DNA of 64,000 nt, from NCBI RefSeq assembly GCF_904849725.1, contig NC_058518.1:9754147-9818146 (forward strand). Reading direction: 5' to 3'. How positions within the stretch are numbered: the first letter of the stretch is position 1; the number at the start of each line of letters is the position of its first letter. Position numbers and translations under genes: made by a program. Below the pieces are notes generated by a model, which was given only the letters and a program-made list of their open reading frames with translations, was not told the DNA's origin and did no database searches. Origin of the DNA: Hordeum vulgare subsp. vulgare. Taxonomy: Eukaryota; Streptophyta; Magnoliopsida; Poales; Poaceae. Positions 20,052 through 32,245 of the stretch are shown piece after piece.

Positions 20052-22224
20052 AGTACCGACCTAGGAGCCCCCTTGATTGATCGAACTTGGCCGAGTCGAG
20101 TCTAGCGAAAAACTGCTTTGAGTCTAGTTATATATCGGAGAGTAGGATTCTTTTTTCTCCTCTTCTATGCTCTGGTGAGGAATCTTGACGTAATAATTTA
20201 TTCTATTCCTCTTCTCACTCAATTTTTTTAGGATCACGCGGATATTTTTGGAATCTATATGATCTCGATGTGACGGAGTTCTGTCTTGGTGCCTCCTGTC
20301 TGACTTGATTTCTTCCGGGGAGTTGAGCTCCAGGGGATTCTCGAGCACATCGCTATCATTCAGATTTCTTAGTTTCTCAGAACGAAGGATGTTCGTAATT
20401 GCTTCAATACTAGTAGTGGCGAGATAACCCTGATGTGCACAGTACTCGTGCAGATTGTTCGGGAGTATTGTCATACTTGTATCATTGTGATCACGAGGGT
20501 CTGTAGTAGAAGAAGGTCCGTGATTCTGGTTATGTGTTGACGAATGTGATACACTGGATGGGTTAGTATAGGAGTTGTGTGATATATTACTCCTTGTATC
20601 AGTGGACCAGATTGCATGACCAAACATTTCGGGAATTCTTAGGTGGGAATTCAAGTAGTTACTTATAGGACAATCTTCCAACAAATGCATGATGTTAGGT
20701 TGGGGTTCGACATCTAGTGGATTCGTTTATTCACGGTCGTCTTACGACGGTTCTCGTTGTGTCTTAAAGAGTCCTTGTAGCTTGCTATGACTCGGGGATG
20801 CTTCGTATGTCGTGTGCACTGCCTTGCACATGATGGCTACTGTAATGATCGAGCCCGTGCGATCCTGTCCACGAAAATATCGGACGAAATGTTTCTCATG
20901 AGTTTGTTCTGGCTAATTGCAAGCCGCATTCTTTGTTTTGTTGAATATGGTAATTCGAGTTGCTTCGATGTCAAATGGTGAATTCATATCTTTTCAAGTG
21001 GTGTTCTCATATTTTATGAGAGTGCAATTTCCTTGCTCCATCAAGTGTCTTTTAATTCTTTTCAACCGGAGTTGTCTTATCAATTCTTTTTCAACCGGAG
21101 TCATTTTTTCAATTCTCTTCCAACCGGTGTGCTTCTCTTCAGTGAATTCAATCCTCTCTAATTTTGCAAGATCATTCTCTCATTTCTTTCCGGAGTTTTT
21201 CTCATCTGTCCCAAGTTTTCTTTGTTTTTCCCAGCACTCCCACCCTTTTCTTCAATGTTTCAGTCATCATCCAAGTGCCTTTATATTCAGTGATGCTTCC
21301 GCTATCTTCTCTTCCGTGCGCTATCCGGTGGTTCATTGTGAAGATTCTCAGGAGCTTCGTGTTCGTCTTTATTCAATCTTGTTATTTTTTTTGGTGAATT
21401 CAATTCAATTGTCAGTGTTCATCATATCCTTTTTCATCCTTGTAATTCTTTCCCATGTTGGAAATTCTTATGAGCCTATCTTGTTATTCATTCCTCTCTT
21501 CTCTATCTGGAGTGTTGAAGATATCCCAGAGTTCTTGTTTTCAATTCTTTTAATTGTTTCGAGGGCCTCACCTCATCAAGTTTTCATTTGTACCGATGCA
21601 GTATCTTTCTTTGTTAGAAATTGTTTCAACGATGGTTTCTTTTGAGTGGGCCCATAACCCACAGTTTTTTCCCAGGATCTTATCTGCCTCTTGTACTCTT
21701 TTCGGAGTTCTCTTTTTCTTTTTCAACTATGACGTAAGTATGAATTTCATCAGTCATATTCCTTCTTCAAGATCGCTTCAAATTTATTTTCGTCTTTGGC
21801 TCAACCCTTCATTCTTCTTTATTCCGGAGTGTCAGTAGTTCTTGGTGGTGTTATTCTCATCATTCTCAGCTTGGAAGTCTGAAGGAGTGTTTCTCTCAAA
21901 TCTTGGTCCATTCTCTTGGAGACTCAGCTTTCAGCCTTCTGGCATCATCTTGGATTGTTGTCAATCATGAGTAATCCCTTTCTTGCTATCCGGTGCTTTT
22001 CTGAGTTGTTTTCATTCTCGATCCTCCGAAGGCCATCATCCAGAAGATTTTGTTCGTTCTCAACTTGCAGCTTTCATTCTCAAATTCTTCTCCATTGTTG
22101 CCTTGTCCTAGTTTTCTCTCAGGTGGCTCATTTTCTCGTTTATCCGGTGCCTTGTTCTAGTTTTCTCTCAGGTGGCTCATTTTCTCTTCATTCTCATGTA
22201 TCTCCATTCATTCATGGTTGCCTC
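20052..22224 (+). other. LARD non-coding interior, left part
   Basis: No gag, protease, reverse transcriptase or integrase motif was found on either strand. From about 20990 on, the plus strand is rich in T and C and carries irregular repeats such as TTTCAACCGGAGT (several copies at about 21060-21130) and TCTCAGGTGGCTCATTTTCTC (twice at about 22117-22185). The longer open frames here (about 20917-21645 plus, 20124-20690 minus) have compositional rather than coding character. The Angela-like element interrupts it at 22224. Confidence 0.7.
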
Positions 22225-24047
22225 TGTTGGGGAACGTCGCATGGGAAACAAAAATTTTCCTACGCGCACGGAGACCTATCATGGTGATGTCCATCTACGA
22301 GAGGGGATTTCTGATCTACGTACCCTTGTAGATCGCATAGCAGAAGCGTTAGTGAACGCGGTTGATGTAGTGGAACGTCCTCACGTCCCTAGATCCGCCC
22401 CGCGAACCGTCCCACGAACCGTCCCGCGATCCGTCCCATGATCTAGTGCCGAACGGACAGCACCTCCGTGTTCAGCACACGTACAACTCGACGATGATCT
22501 CGGCCTTCTTGATCCAGCAAGAGAGACGGAGAGGTAGATGAGTTCTCCGGCAGCGTGACGGCACTCCGGAGGTTGGTGGTGATCTAATCTCGGCAGGGCT
22601 CCGCCCGAGCTCCGCAGAAACGCGATCTAGAGGTAAAACCGTGGAGTTATGTGGTCGGGCTGCCTTGGAAAAGTTTTCTCAAATAAGCCCTAATTGCTCC
22701 ATATATATAGGAGGAGGGAGGGGAGTCTTGCCTTGAGGCTCAAGGAGCCCCAAGGGCTGCGCCACCAAGGGAGGAGGAGTCCTCCTCCAATCCTAGTCCA
22801 ACTAGGATTGGAAAGTGGAGTCCTTCTCTCCTTTCCCACCTCCTTTTTTTTCTTTCTCTTTGATTTTCTATCCTTGGCGCATAGGGCCTTCTTGGGCTGT
22901 CCCACCAGCCCACCAAGGGCTGGTGCGCCACCCCCAAGGCCAATGGGCTTCCCCGGGGTGGGTTGCCCCCCCGGTGAACACCCGGAACCCATTCGTCATT
23001 CCCGGTACATTCCCGGTAACTCCAAAAACCTTCCGGTAATCAAATGAGGTCATCCTATATATCAATATTTGTTTCCGGACCATTCCGGAAACCCTCATGA
23101 TGTCCGTGATCTCATCCCAGACTCCAAACAACATTCGGTAACCAACCATATAACTCAAATACGCATAAAACAACATCGAACCTTAAGTGTGCAGACCCTG
23201 CGGGTTCGAGAACTATGTAGACATGACCCGAGTTACTCCTCGGTCAATATCCAATAGCGGGACCTGGATGCCCATATTGGATCCCACATATTCTACGAAG
23301 ATCTTATCGTTTGAACGTCAGTGCCAAGGATTCATATAATCTCGTATGTCATTCCCTTTGTCCTTCGATATGTTACTTGCCCGATATTCGATCGTCAGTA
23401 TCCGCATACCTATTTCAATCTCGTTTACCGGCAAGTCTCTTTACTCGTTCCGTAATACAAGATCCCGCAACTTACACTAAGTCACATTGCTTGCAAGGCT
23501 TGTGTGTGATGTTGTATTACCGAGTGGGCCCCGAGATACCTCTCCGTCACACGGAGTGACAAATCCCAGTCTCGATCCATACTAACTCAACGAACACCTT
23601 CGGATATACCTGTAGAGCATCTTTATAGTCACCCAGTTACGTTGCGACGTTTGATACACACAAAGCATTCCTCCGGTGTCAGTGAGTTATATGATCTCAT
23701 GGTCATAGGAACAAATACTTGACACGCAGAAAACAGTAGCAACAAAATGACACGATCAACATGCTACGCCTATTAGTTTGGGTCTAGTCCATCACGTGAT
23801 TCTCCTAATGACGTGATCCAGTTATCAAGCAACAACACCTTGTACATAATCAGAAGACCCTGACTATCTTTGATCAACTAGCTAGCCAACTAGAGGCTTG
23901 CTAGGGACAGTGTTTTGTCTATGTATCCACACATGTATATAAGTCTTTATTCAATACTATTATAGCTTGGATAATAAACGATTATCTTGATACAGGAATT
24001 ATAATAATAACTATATTTATTATTTCCTCTAGGGCATAATTCCAACA
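22225..24047 (-). repeat. Angela-like 3' LTR (1823 bp)
   Basis: This is the left-hand LTR. Read on the minus strand it starts TGTTGGAATTATGCC at 24047 and ends CCCCAACA at 22225. It retains about 91 bp (about 23318-23408) that are missing in the other LTR. Confidence 0.94.
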
Positions 24048-24062
24048 GTCTCCCACTTGCAC
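24048..24062 (-). other. Angela-like polypurine tract
   Basis: GTGCAAGTGGGAGAC on the minus strand immediately precedes the 3' LTR. This is the expected plus-strand priming site. Confidence 0.8.
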
Positions 24063-24099
24063 TAGAGTGAATAATCTAGCCCTCACATCATCATGCGAA

Positions 24100-27000
24100 T
24101 TACATTGTAATAAATCTAACACCCATACAGTTTTGGTGTTGATCATGCTTTGCCCGTGGAAGAGGTTTAGTCAGCGGGTCTGCTACATTCAGATCCGTGT
24201 GCACTTTGCATATATTTACGTCCTCCCCTTCGATGTAGTCGCGGATGAGGTTGAAGCGTCGTTTGATGTGTCTGGTCATCTTGTGAAACCGTGGTTCCTT
24301 TGCTAAGGCAATGGCGGCTGTGTTGTCAAAGAACAAGGTTATTGGATTCAGTGCGCTTGGCACCACTCCAAGATCCGTCATGAACTGCTTCATCCAGACA
24401 CCCTCCTTAGCCGCCTCCGAGGCAGCCATGTACTCCGCTTCACATGTAGAATCTGCTACGACGCTTTGCTTGGAACTGCACCAGCTTACCGCACCCCCAT
24501 TAAGAATAAATACGTATCCGGTTTGCGACTTAGAGTCGTCCGGATCTATGTCAAAGCTTGCATCGACGTAACCCTTTACGGCGAGCTCTTCGTCACCTCC
24601 ATACACGAGAAACATCTCCTTAGTCCTTTTCAGGTACTTCAGGATATTCTTGACCGCCGTCCAGTGATCCACTCCTGGATTACTCTGGAACCTGCCTGCC
24701 ATACTAATGGCCAGGCTAACGTCCGGTCTGGTGCACAGCATTGCATACATGATAGAACCTATGGCTGAAGCATATGGGACGGTGCTCATATGCTCTCTAT
24801 CCTTATCAGTTGCTGGGCACTGAGTCTTACTCAATCTCGTACCTTGGAAAACCGGCAAGAACCCTTTCTTGGACTGTTCCATTTTGAACCTCTTCAAAAC
24901 TTTATCAAGGTATGTGCTTTGTGAAAGTCCTATCAGGCGTTTCGATCTATCCCTGTAGATCTTAATGCCTAGAATGTAAGCAGCTTCTCCTAGGTCCTTC
25001 ATAGAGAAACTTTTATTCAAGTAATCCTTTATGCTCTCCAAAAACTCTACGTTGTTTCCAATCAGCAATATGTCATCCACATATAATATTAGAAACGCCA
25101 CAGAGCTCCCACTCACTTTCTTGTAAATACAAGATTCTCCAACCACTTGTATAAACCCAAATGCTTTGATCACCTCATCAAAGCGTTTGTTCCAACTCCG
25201 AGATGCTTGCACCAGTCCATAAATGGATCGCTGGAGCTTGCACACCTTGTTAGCATTTTTAGGACCGACAAAACCTTCGGGTTGCATCATATACAACTCT
25301 TCCTTAAGGAAACCGTTAAGGAACGCCGTTTTGACATCCATCTGCCAGATTTCATAATCGAAAAATGCAGCTATTGCTAACATGATTCTGACGGACTTAA
25401 GCATCGCTACGGGTGAGAATATCTCATCTCAGTCAACTCCTTGAACTTGTGAAAAACCCTTTGCCACAAGTCGAGCTTTATAAACGGTCACATTGCCATC
25501 AGCGTCCGTCTTCTTCTTAAAGATCCATTTGTTCTGAATAGCCTTGGGGCCCTCAGGTAGTACTTCCAAAGTCCACACTTTGTTTTCATACATGGATCCT
25601 ATCTCGGACTTCATGGCCTCCAGCCATTTGTTGGAATCTGGGCCCACCATTGCTTCTTCATAATTTGCAGGCTCATTGTTGTCTAACAACATGATTGACA
25701 AAACGGGATTACCGTACCACTCTGGAGCAGCACGTGGTCTCGTCGACCTGTGTGGTTCGATAGGAACTTGAACCGGAGTTTCATGATCATCATCATTAAC
25801 TTCCTCCTCAACCGGCGTCGCAACGACAAGGGTTTCCCTTTGCCCTGCGCCACCATCCAGAGGGATGAGAGGTCCGACAACCTCATCAAGTTCTATCTTC
25901 CTCCCACTCAATTCTCTCGAGAGAAACTCCTTCTCGAGAAAAGCTCCGTTTTTAGCAACAAACACTTTGCCCTCGGATTTGAGATAGAAGGTGTACCCAA
26001 CTGTCTCTTTTGGGTAACCTATGAAGATGCACTTTTCCGCTTTGGGTTCCAGCTTTTCAGGCTGAAGCTTTTTGACATAAGCATCACATCCCCAAACTTT
26101 AAGAAACGACAACTTTGGCCTTTTGCCATACCACAGTTCGTATGGTGTCGTCTCAACGGATTTTGATGGTGCCCTATTTAAAGTGAATGCAGCTCTGTCT
26201 AATGCATAACTCCAAAACGATAACGGCAAATCGGTAAGAAATATCATAGATCGCACCATCTCTAATAAAGTACGATTACGACGTTCGGACACACCATTAC
26301 GCTGTGGTGTTCCAGGCGGTGTCAACTGCGAAACAATTCCACATTGTCTTAAGTGAGCACCAAACTCGAAACTCAGATATTCACCCCCACGATCATACCG
26401 TAGGAACTTGATCTTCTTGTTACGATGATTTTCAACTTCACTCTGAAATTGCTTGAACTTTTCAAATGTTTCAGACTTGTGATTCATTAAGTAGACATAA
26501 CCATATCTACTCAAATCGTCAGTGAAGGTGAGAAAATAACGATATCCACCGCATGCCTCTACGCTCATCGGACCGCACACATCGGTATGTATGATTTCCA
26601 ACAAGTCACTGGCACGATCCATTGTTCCGGAGAACGGAGTTTTAGTCATCTTGCCCATGAGGCATGGTTCGCACGTGTCAAGTGAATCAAAGTCAAGTGA
26701 CTCCAAAAGTCCATCGGCATGGAGTTTCTTCATGCGCTTTACACCAATATGACCTAAGCGGGAGTGCCACAAAAATATGGCGCTATCATTGTTAACTCTA
26801 ACTCTTTTGGTCTCAATGTTATGTATATGTGTATTATCACTATCAAGATTCAATATGAACAATCCTCTCACATTTGGTGCATGACCATAAAAGATGTTAC
26901 TCATAGAAATAGAACAACCATTATTCTCTGACTTAAAAGAGTAACCGTCTCGCAATAAACAAGATCCAGATATAATGTTCAAGCTCAACGCAGGCACTAA

Positions 27001-28083
27001 ATAACAATGATTTAAGTTCATAACTAATCCTGATGGTAACTGAAGTGAAACCGTGCCGACGGCGATTGCATCAACCTTGGAACCATTTCCTATGCGCATC
27101 GTCACTTCATCTTTCGCCAGCCTTCGTCTATTCCGCAGTTCCTGTTTCGAGTTGCAAATATGAGCAACAGAACCGGTATCGAATACCCATGCACTACTAC
27201 GAGAGCTGGTTAAGTACACATCAATAACATGTATATCAAATATACCTGATTTTTCTTTGGCCGCCTTCTTTTCAGCCAGATACTTGGGGCAGTTGCGATT
27301 CCAGTGACCCATACCCTTGCAATAGTAGCACTCTGTTTCAGGCTTAGGTCCAGCTTTGGGTTTCTTCATCGGATTGGCAACATGCTTGCCGCTCTTTTTT
27401 GGATTACCCTTCTTGCCTTTGCCGTTTCTCTTGAAACTAGTGGTCTTATTCACCATCAACACTTGATGTTCTTTACGGAGTTTAGACTCTGCGACTTTCA
27501 GCATCGCAAACAACTCGCCGGGAGACTTGTTCATCCCTTGCATGTTGTAGTTCAACACAAAGCCTTTATAGCTTGGTGGCAGTGATTGAAGGATTCTGTC
27601 AGTGATAGCTTCTTGCGGGATTTCAATCCCCAGCTCAGCTAGACGGTTTGAGTACCCAGACATTTTGAGCACATGTTCACTGACAGACGAATTCTCCTCC
27701 ATCTTGCAAGCTTAGAATTTATCGGAGGTCTCATACCTCTCGATCCGGGCGTTCTTCTGAAAGATAACCTTCAACTCCTGGAACATCTCATATGCTCCAT
27801 GACGCTCAAAGCGACGTTGAAGTCCCGGCTCTAAGCCATACAAGACTGCACATTGAACTACTGAGTAGTCCTCCTTACGTGTTAACCAAGCATTCTTAAC
27901 ATCTTGGTCAGCCGTAGCGGGTGGTTCATCTCCTAGCGCAGCATCAAGGACATAATCCTTCTTCCCAGCTTGTAGGATCAACTTAAGATTACGAGCCCTG
28001 TCTACAAAGTTGCTTCCATCATCTTTCAACTTAGCTTTCTCTAGGAACGTATTAAAATTCAGGGTGACTGTCGCGTGAGCCAT
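24100..28083 (-). pseudogene. Angela-like Copia gag-pol polyprotein with two stops
   Basis: About 1327 codons in one frame. Gag starts MAHATVTLNFNTFLEKAKL at 28083. A zinc knuckle CYYCKGMGHWNRNC follows, then protease with an intact DTGS (WVFDTGSVAHI). Integrase has the HHCC region (WHSRLGHIGVKRM ... CEPC) and the DDE core (IHTDVCGPM, YDRGGEY, NGVSERRNRTLLEM). Reverse transcriptase has LYVDDILLIG. RNase H has YVDASFD, CEAEYMAA and DNTAAIALA, and ends at HTDLNVADPLTKPLPR. Breaks: TAA at 27714-27712, early in gag after YETSDKF, and TGA at 25431-25429, in reverse transcriptase after KGFSQVQGVD. Each is a single-codon nonsense change with the frame kept on both sides. No frameshift was found. The element probably needs helper proteins to move. 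Confidence 0.93.
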
Positions 28084-29309
28084 GATCTACAACACAAATA
28101 TATTCAAAGTGGACTTAGACTATGTTCAAGATAATGAGAGTTGAACTTAATCAAATTACTTGCTAAACTCCCACTCAAAAAGTATATCTCTCTAGTCATT
28201 TGAGTGGTTCATGACCCACTTACACTAGCTCAAGTCCGATCATCACGTGAGTTGAGTATAGTTTCAGTGGTAAGCATCCCTATGCTAATCATATCATCTA
28301 TATGATTCATGATCGAACTTTCGGTCTCATGTGTTCCGAGGCCATGTGTGCACATGGTAGGCTCGTCAAGCTTAACCCGAGTGTTCCGCGTGTGCAACTA
28401 TTTTGCACCCGTTGTATGTGAACGTTGAGTCTATCACACCCGATCATCACGTGGTGTCTCGAAATGACGAACTGTAGCAACGGTGCACAGTCGGGGAGAA
28501 CACAATTTCGTCTTGAAATTTTAGTGAGAGATCACCTCATAATGCTACCGTCGTTCTAAGCAAAATAAGGTGCATAAAAGGATTAACATCACATGCAATT
28601 CATAAGTGACATGATATGGCCATCATTACGTGCACGATCTTCTTGTCACCGGCGCCACACCATGATCTCCATCAACGTGTCGCCATCGGGGTTGTCGTGC
28701 TACTCATGCTATTACTACTAAAGCTACATCCTAGCAAAATAGTAAACGCATCTGCAAGCACAAACGTTAGTTTAAAGACAACCCTATGGCTCCTGCCGGT
28801 TTTCGTACCATCGACGTGCAAGTCGATATTATCTATTACAACATGATCATCTCATACATCCAATATATCACATCAAATCGTTGGCCATATCACATCACAA
28901 GCATACCCTGCAAAAACAAGTTAGACGTCCTCTAATTTTGTTGTTGCATGTTTTATGTGGTGACCATGGGTATCTAGTAGGATCGCATCTTACTTACGCA
29001 AACACCACAATGGAGATATATGAATTGCTATTTAACCTCATCCAAGGACCTCCTCGGTCAAATCCGATTCAACTAAAGTTGGAGAAACCGACACTGGCCA
29101 GTCATCTTTGAGCAACGAAGTTACTCGTAGCGATGAAACCAGTCTCTCGTAAGCGCACGAGTAATGTCGGTCCAAGCCGCTTCAATCCAACAATACCGCG
29201 GAATCAAGAAAAGACTAAGGAGGGCAGCAAGACGCACATCATCGCCCACAAAAACTTTTGTGTTCTACTCGAGATTACATCTACGCATGAACCTAGCTCA
29301 TGATGCCAC
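28084..29309 (-). other. Angela-like untranslated leader
   Basis: Between the 5' LTR and the gag start lie about 1.2 kb without a credible ORF on the coding strand. The first bases after the LTR read GTGGCATCATGAGC on the minus strand. This is a diverged primer site compared with the usual TGGTATCAGAGCC. BARE/Angela leaders are typically long, carrying packaging and dimerisation signals. None could be pinned down here. Confidence 0.75.
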
Positions 29310-31041
29310 TGTTGGGGAACGTCGCATGGGAAACAAAAATTTTCCTACGCGCACGGAGACCTATCATGGTGATGTCCATCTACGAGAGGGGATTTCCGAT
29401 CTACGTACCCTTGTATATCACACAGCAGAAGCGTTAGTGAACGCAGTTGATGAAGTGGAACATCCTCAGGTCCCTTGATCCGCCCCGCGAACCGTCCCAC
29501 GAACCGTCCCGCGATCCGTCCCACGATCTAGTGCCGAACGGACAACACCTCCGCGTTCAGCACATGTACAGCTCGACGATGATCTCGGCCTTCTTGATCC
29601 AGCAAAAGAGACGGAGAGGTAGATGAGTTCTCCGGCAGCGTGACGGCGCTCCGGAGGTTGGTGGTGATCTAATCTTGGCAGGGCTCCGCCCGAGCTCCGC
29701 AGAAACGCGATCTAGAGGTAAAACTGTGGAGTTATGTGGTCGGGCTGCCTTGGAAAAGTTGTATCAAATCAGCCCTAATTGCTCCATATATATAGGAGGA
29801 GGGAGGGGAGGCTTGCCTTGAGGCTCAAGGAGCCCCAAGGGTTGCGCCACCAAGGGAGGAGGAGTCCTCCTCCAATCCTAGTCCAACTAGGATTGGAAAG
29901 TGGAGTCCTTCTCTCCTTTCCCACCTCCTTTTTTTTTCTTTCTCTTTGATTTTCTATCCTTGGCGCATAGGGCCTTCTTGGCCTGTCCCACCAGCCCACC
30001 AAGGGCTGGTGCGCCACCCCCAAGGCCTATGGGCTTCCCCGGGGTGGGTTGCCCGCCCCGGTGAACACCAGGAACCCATTCGTCATTCCCGGTACATTCC
30101 CGGTAACTCCGAAAACCTTTCGGTAATCAAATGAGGTCACCCTATATATCAATCTTCGTTTCCGGACCATTCCGGAAACCCTCGTGACGTCCGTGATCTC
30201 TTCCGGGACTCCTAACAACATTCGGTAACCAGCCATATAACTCAAATACGCATAAAACAACGTCGAACCTTAAGTGTGCAGACCCTGCGGGTTCGAGAAC
30301 TATGTAGACATGACCCGAGTGACTCCTCGGTCAATATCCAATAGCGGGACCTGGATGCCCATATTGGATCCCACATATTCTACGAAGATCTTATCGTTTG
30401 AACCTATTTCAATCTCGTTTACCAGCAAGTCTCTTTACTCGTTCCGTAATACAAGATCCCGCAACTTACACTAAGTCACATTGCTTGCAAGGCTTGTGTG
30501 TGATGTTGTATTACCGAGTGGGCCCCGAGATACCTCTCCGTCACACGGAGTGACAAATCCCAGTCTCGATCCATACTAACTCAACGAACGCCTTCGGATA
30601 TACCTGTAGAGCATCTTTATAGTCACCCAGTTACGTTGCGATGTTTGATACACACAAAGCATTCCTCCGGTGTCAGTGAGTTATATGATCTCATGGTCAT
30701 AGGAACAAATACTTGACACGTAGAAAACAGTAGCAAAAAAATGACACGATCAACATGCTACGTCTTTTAGTTTGGGTCTAGTCCATCACGTGATTCTCCT
30801 ATTGACGTGATCCAGTTATCAAGCAACAACACCTTGTACATAATCAGAAGACCCTGACTATCTTTGATCAACTGGCTAGCCAACTAGAGGCTTGCTAGGG
30901 ACAGTGTTTTGTCTATGTATCCACACATGTATATAAGTCTTTATTCAATACAATTATAGCATGGATAATAAACGACTATCTTGTTACATGAATTATAATA
31001 ATAACTATATTTATTATTGCCTCTAGGGCATAATTCCAACA
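29310..31041 (-). repeat. Angela-like 5' LTR (1732 bp)
   Basis: The promoter-bearing LTR, read from 31041 to 29310 on the minus strand. Relative to the other LTR it lacks about 91 bp between GTTTGAAC and CTATTTCAATC (junction at about 30401). Otherwise it differs by scattered substitutions and small indels. Confidence 0.94.
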
Positions 31042-31046
31042 GCCTC

Positions 31047-31674
31047 ATTTATTTCAGTTCTCACCGGTGTTTCTTTCAAGATTTCTTCTAGTTTGTGCTC
31101 ATATATCTCTCCTCAATCATTTCCATAAGAATAAGTGGTACGCTAAATTCGTTGCTTGTCATCAATTAAACTGGATGAAGGATAAGCATAACATAATTCT
31201 TATTCTTACTTCATCAAATGGTTTGAATTCTTCTTTCGGAGTGGCTCATGATATCAATTCTTTGTCTCAAGTGTTCTTCAAGATTCTTGTGATAGTAGTT
31301 GTCATTCTCTTATTCATTCTTTCATCCCAATGATCTAGTTTTAGTCTCTTGTTCCGGACACATTGTGATATTGCTCTTTTGGGTCAATCATGTGCTCTAT
31401 CAAGATCTTGGTTTTCACTTGTTCTATTTAGTTGTTTGTTATGAATCTTGTCTAATTCTCCCATCTTATCGAATTTTTGTCCCAAGTGCTGCCGAAATTT
31501 TCCGTGAATTCTTTCTTGTTTCTCATATCATTCTTCATCTCTTTGCAACATTCAAGGATCGTTGGTTTTCCTCGTTTGTCAAATAAGCAATTAAGTTTTA
31601 CCACGTGCTTTCTCTTCCTCTTCCCCTTTCATTCTTGAATCTCGGGTCGAGATCCTCTTGTAGTGTAGGAGAGT
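31047..31674 (+). other. LARD non-coding interior, right part
   Basis: Continuation of the T/C-rich interior after the Angela insertion. It has no coding motif. The last bases before the LTR (TAGTGTAGGAGAGT) are the only candidate for a polypurine tract. Confidence 0.7.
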
Positions 31675-32237
31675 TGTGACAACCCGAGACCGACGTTCCA
31701 GAAGATTCCCCCCTTTTTTCCGTTTTTGTCATGCTTCTATTTTTATTTGTCGCATCATCATCGCATCATGCGCATCATCACCATTGCACCGGCATCCCGT
31801 TGCCGCCAGTTTTCAAAACTTTCATCCGTTGTTAGTTGCCGGTTCTCGTCGTTGTCCGTTCTGAGCCCGACCGCACTCGCACGCGCACGCGGCATCGTCA
31901 AAACCCTGTTTTAAAAGTTTGTGTAAACTATTCTCTGATTGAGTTGAAACTTGGCGTGCGGTCTTTATTAGTTATAGGTAGACCGCGTGTCAAATTTCGT
32001 CGCAATCGGAGTCCGTCTGGTACCCGAACGGTCGACCGTAGCGGCACCGTATCCGGTTTATCGTCGGACGTTTTCCGGTATTTTAAATCGCGTTGCCACG
32101 CCGCACCGTTTCCCTCTCTTTCCGAGCTAGCCTACTCTACACGGCCACTTAACCCGTCCCCACGTGCGAGAACGTTCGATTCCTATCGTGCGGTTGAAAC
32201 CGAGGCGAAATTCTGCTAAACCTAGCCCCCCATTGTC

Positions 32238-32245
32238 TATAAATA
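32238..32245 (+). promoter_or_regulatory. TATA box in the LARD LTR
   Basis: TATAAATA followed by a C-rich tract and then the GC-rich block. The same site in the 5' LTR is altered to TATAATTA (about 15727). This is the expected place for the LTR transcription start region. Confidence 0.55.

Larger units (their letters stand above)
22225..31041 (-). mobile_element. Angela/BARE-like Copia retrotransposon, complete
   Basis: The 8817-bp element lies on the minus strand with two LTRs, leader, polyprotein and polypurine tract. The target duplication is GCCTC (22220-22224 and 31042-31046). The LTR reads TGTTGGAATTATGCCC on the minus strand, which I recognise as the Angela/BARE/WIS group, the commonest Copia group in Triticeae. 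The polyprotein (28083-24100) runs in a single frame broken by only two stop codons, so the element is young but probably not autonomous. It sits inside the LARD interior. Confidence 0.94.

Noticed and set aside
20124..21645. Open frames of 188 and 242 codons in the LARD interior
   Set aside because: Their amino acid make-up follows the T/C-rich strand bias. No gag or pol motif was seen and no coding function is expected in a LARD.
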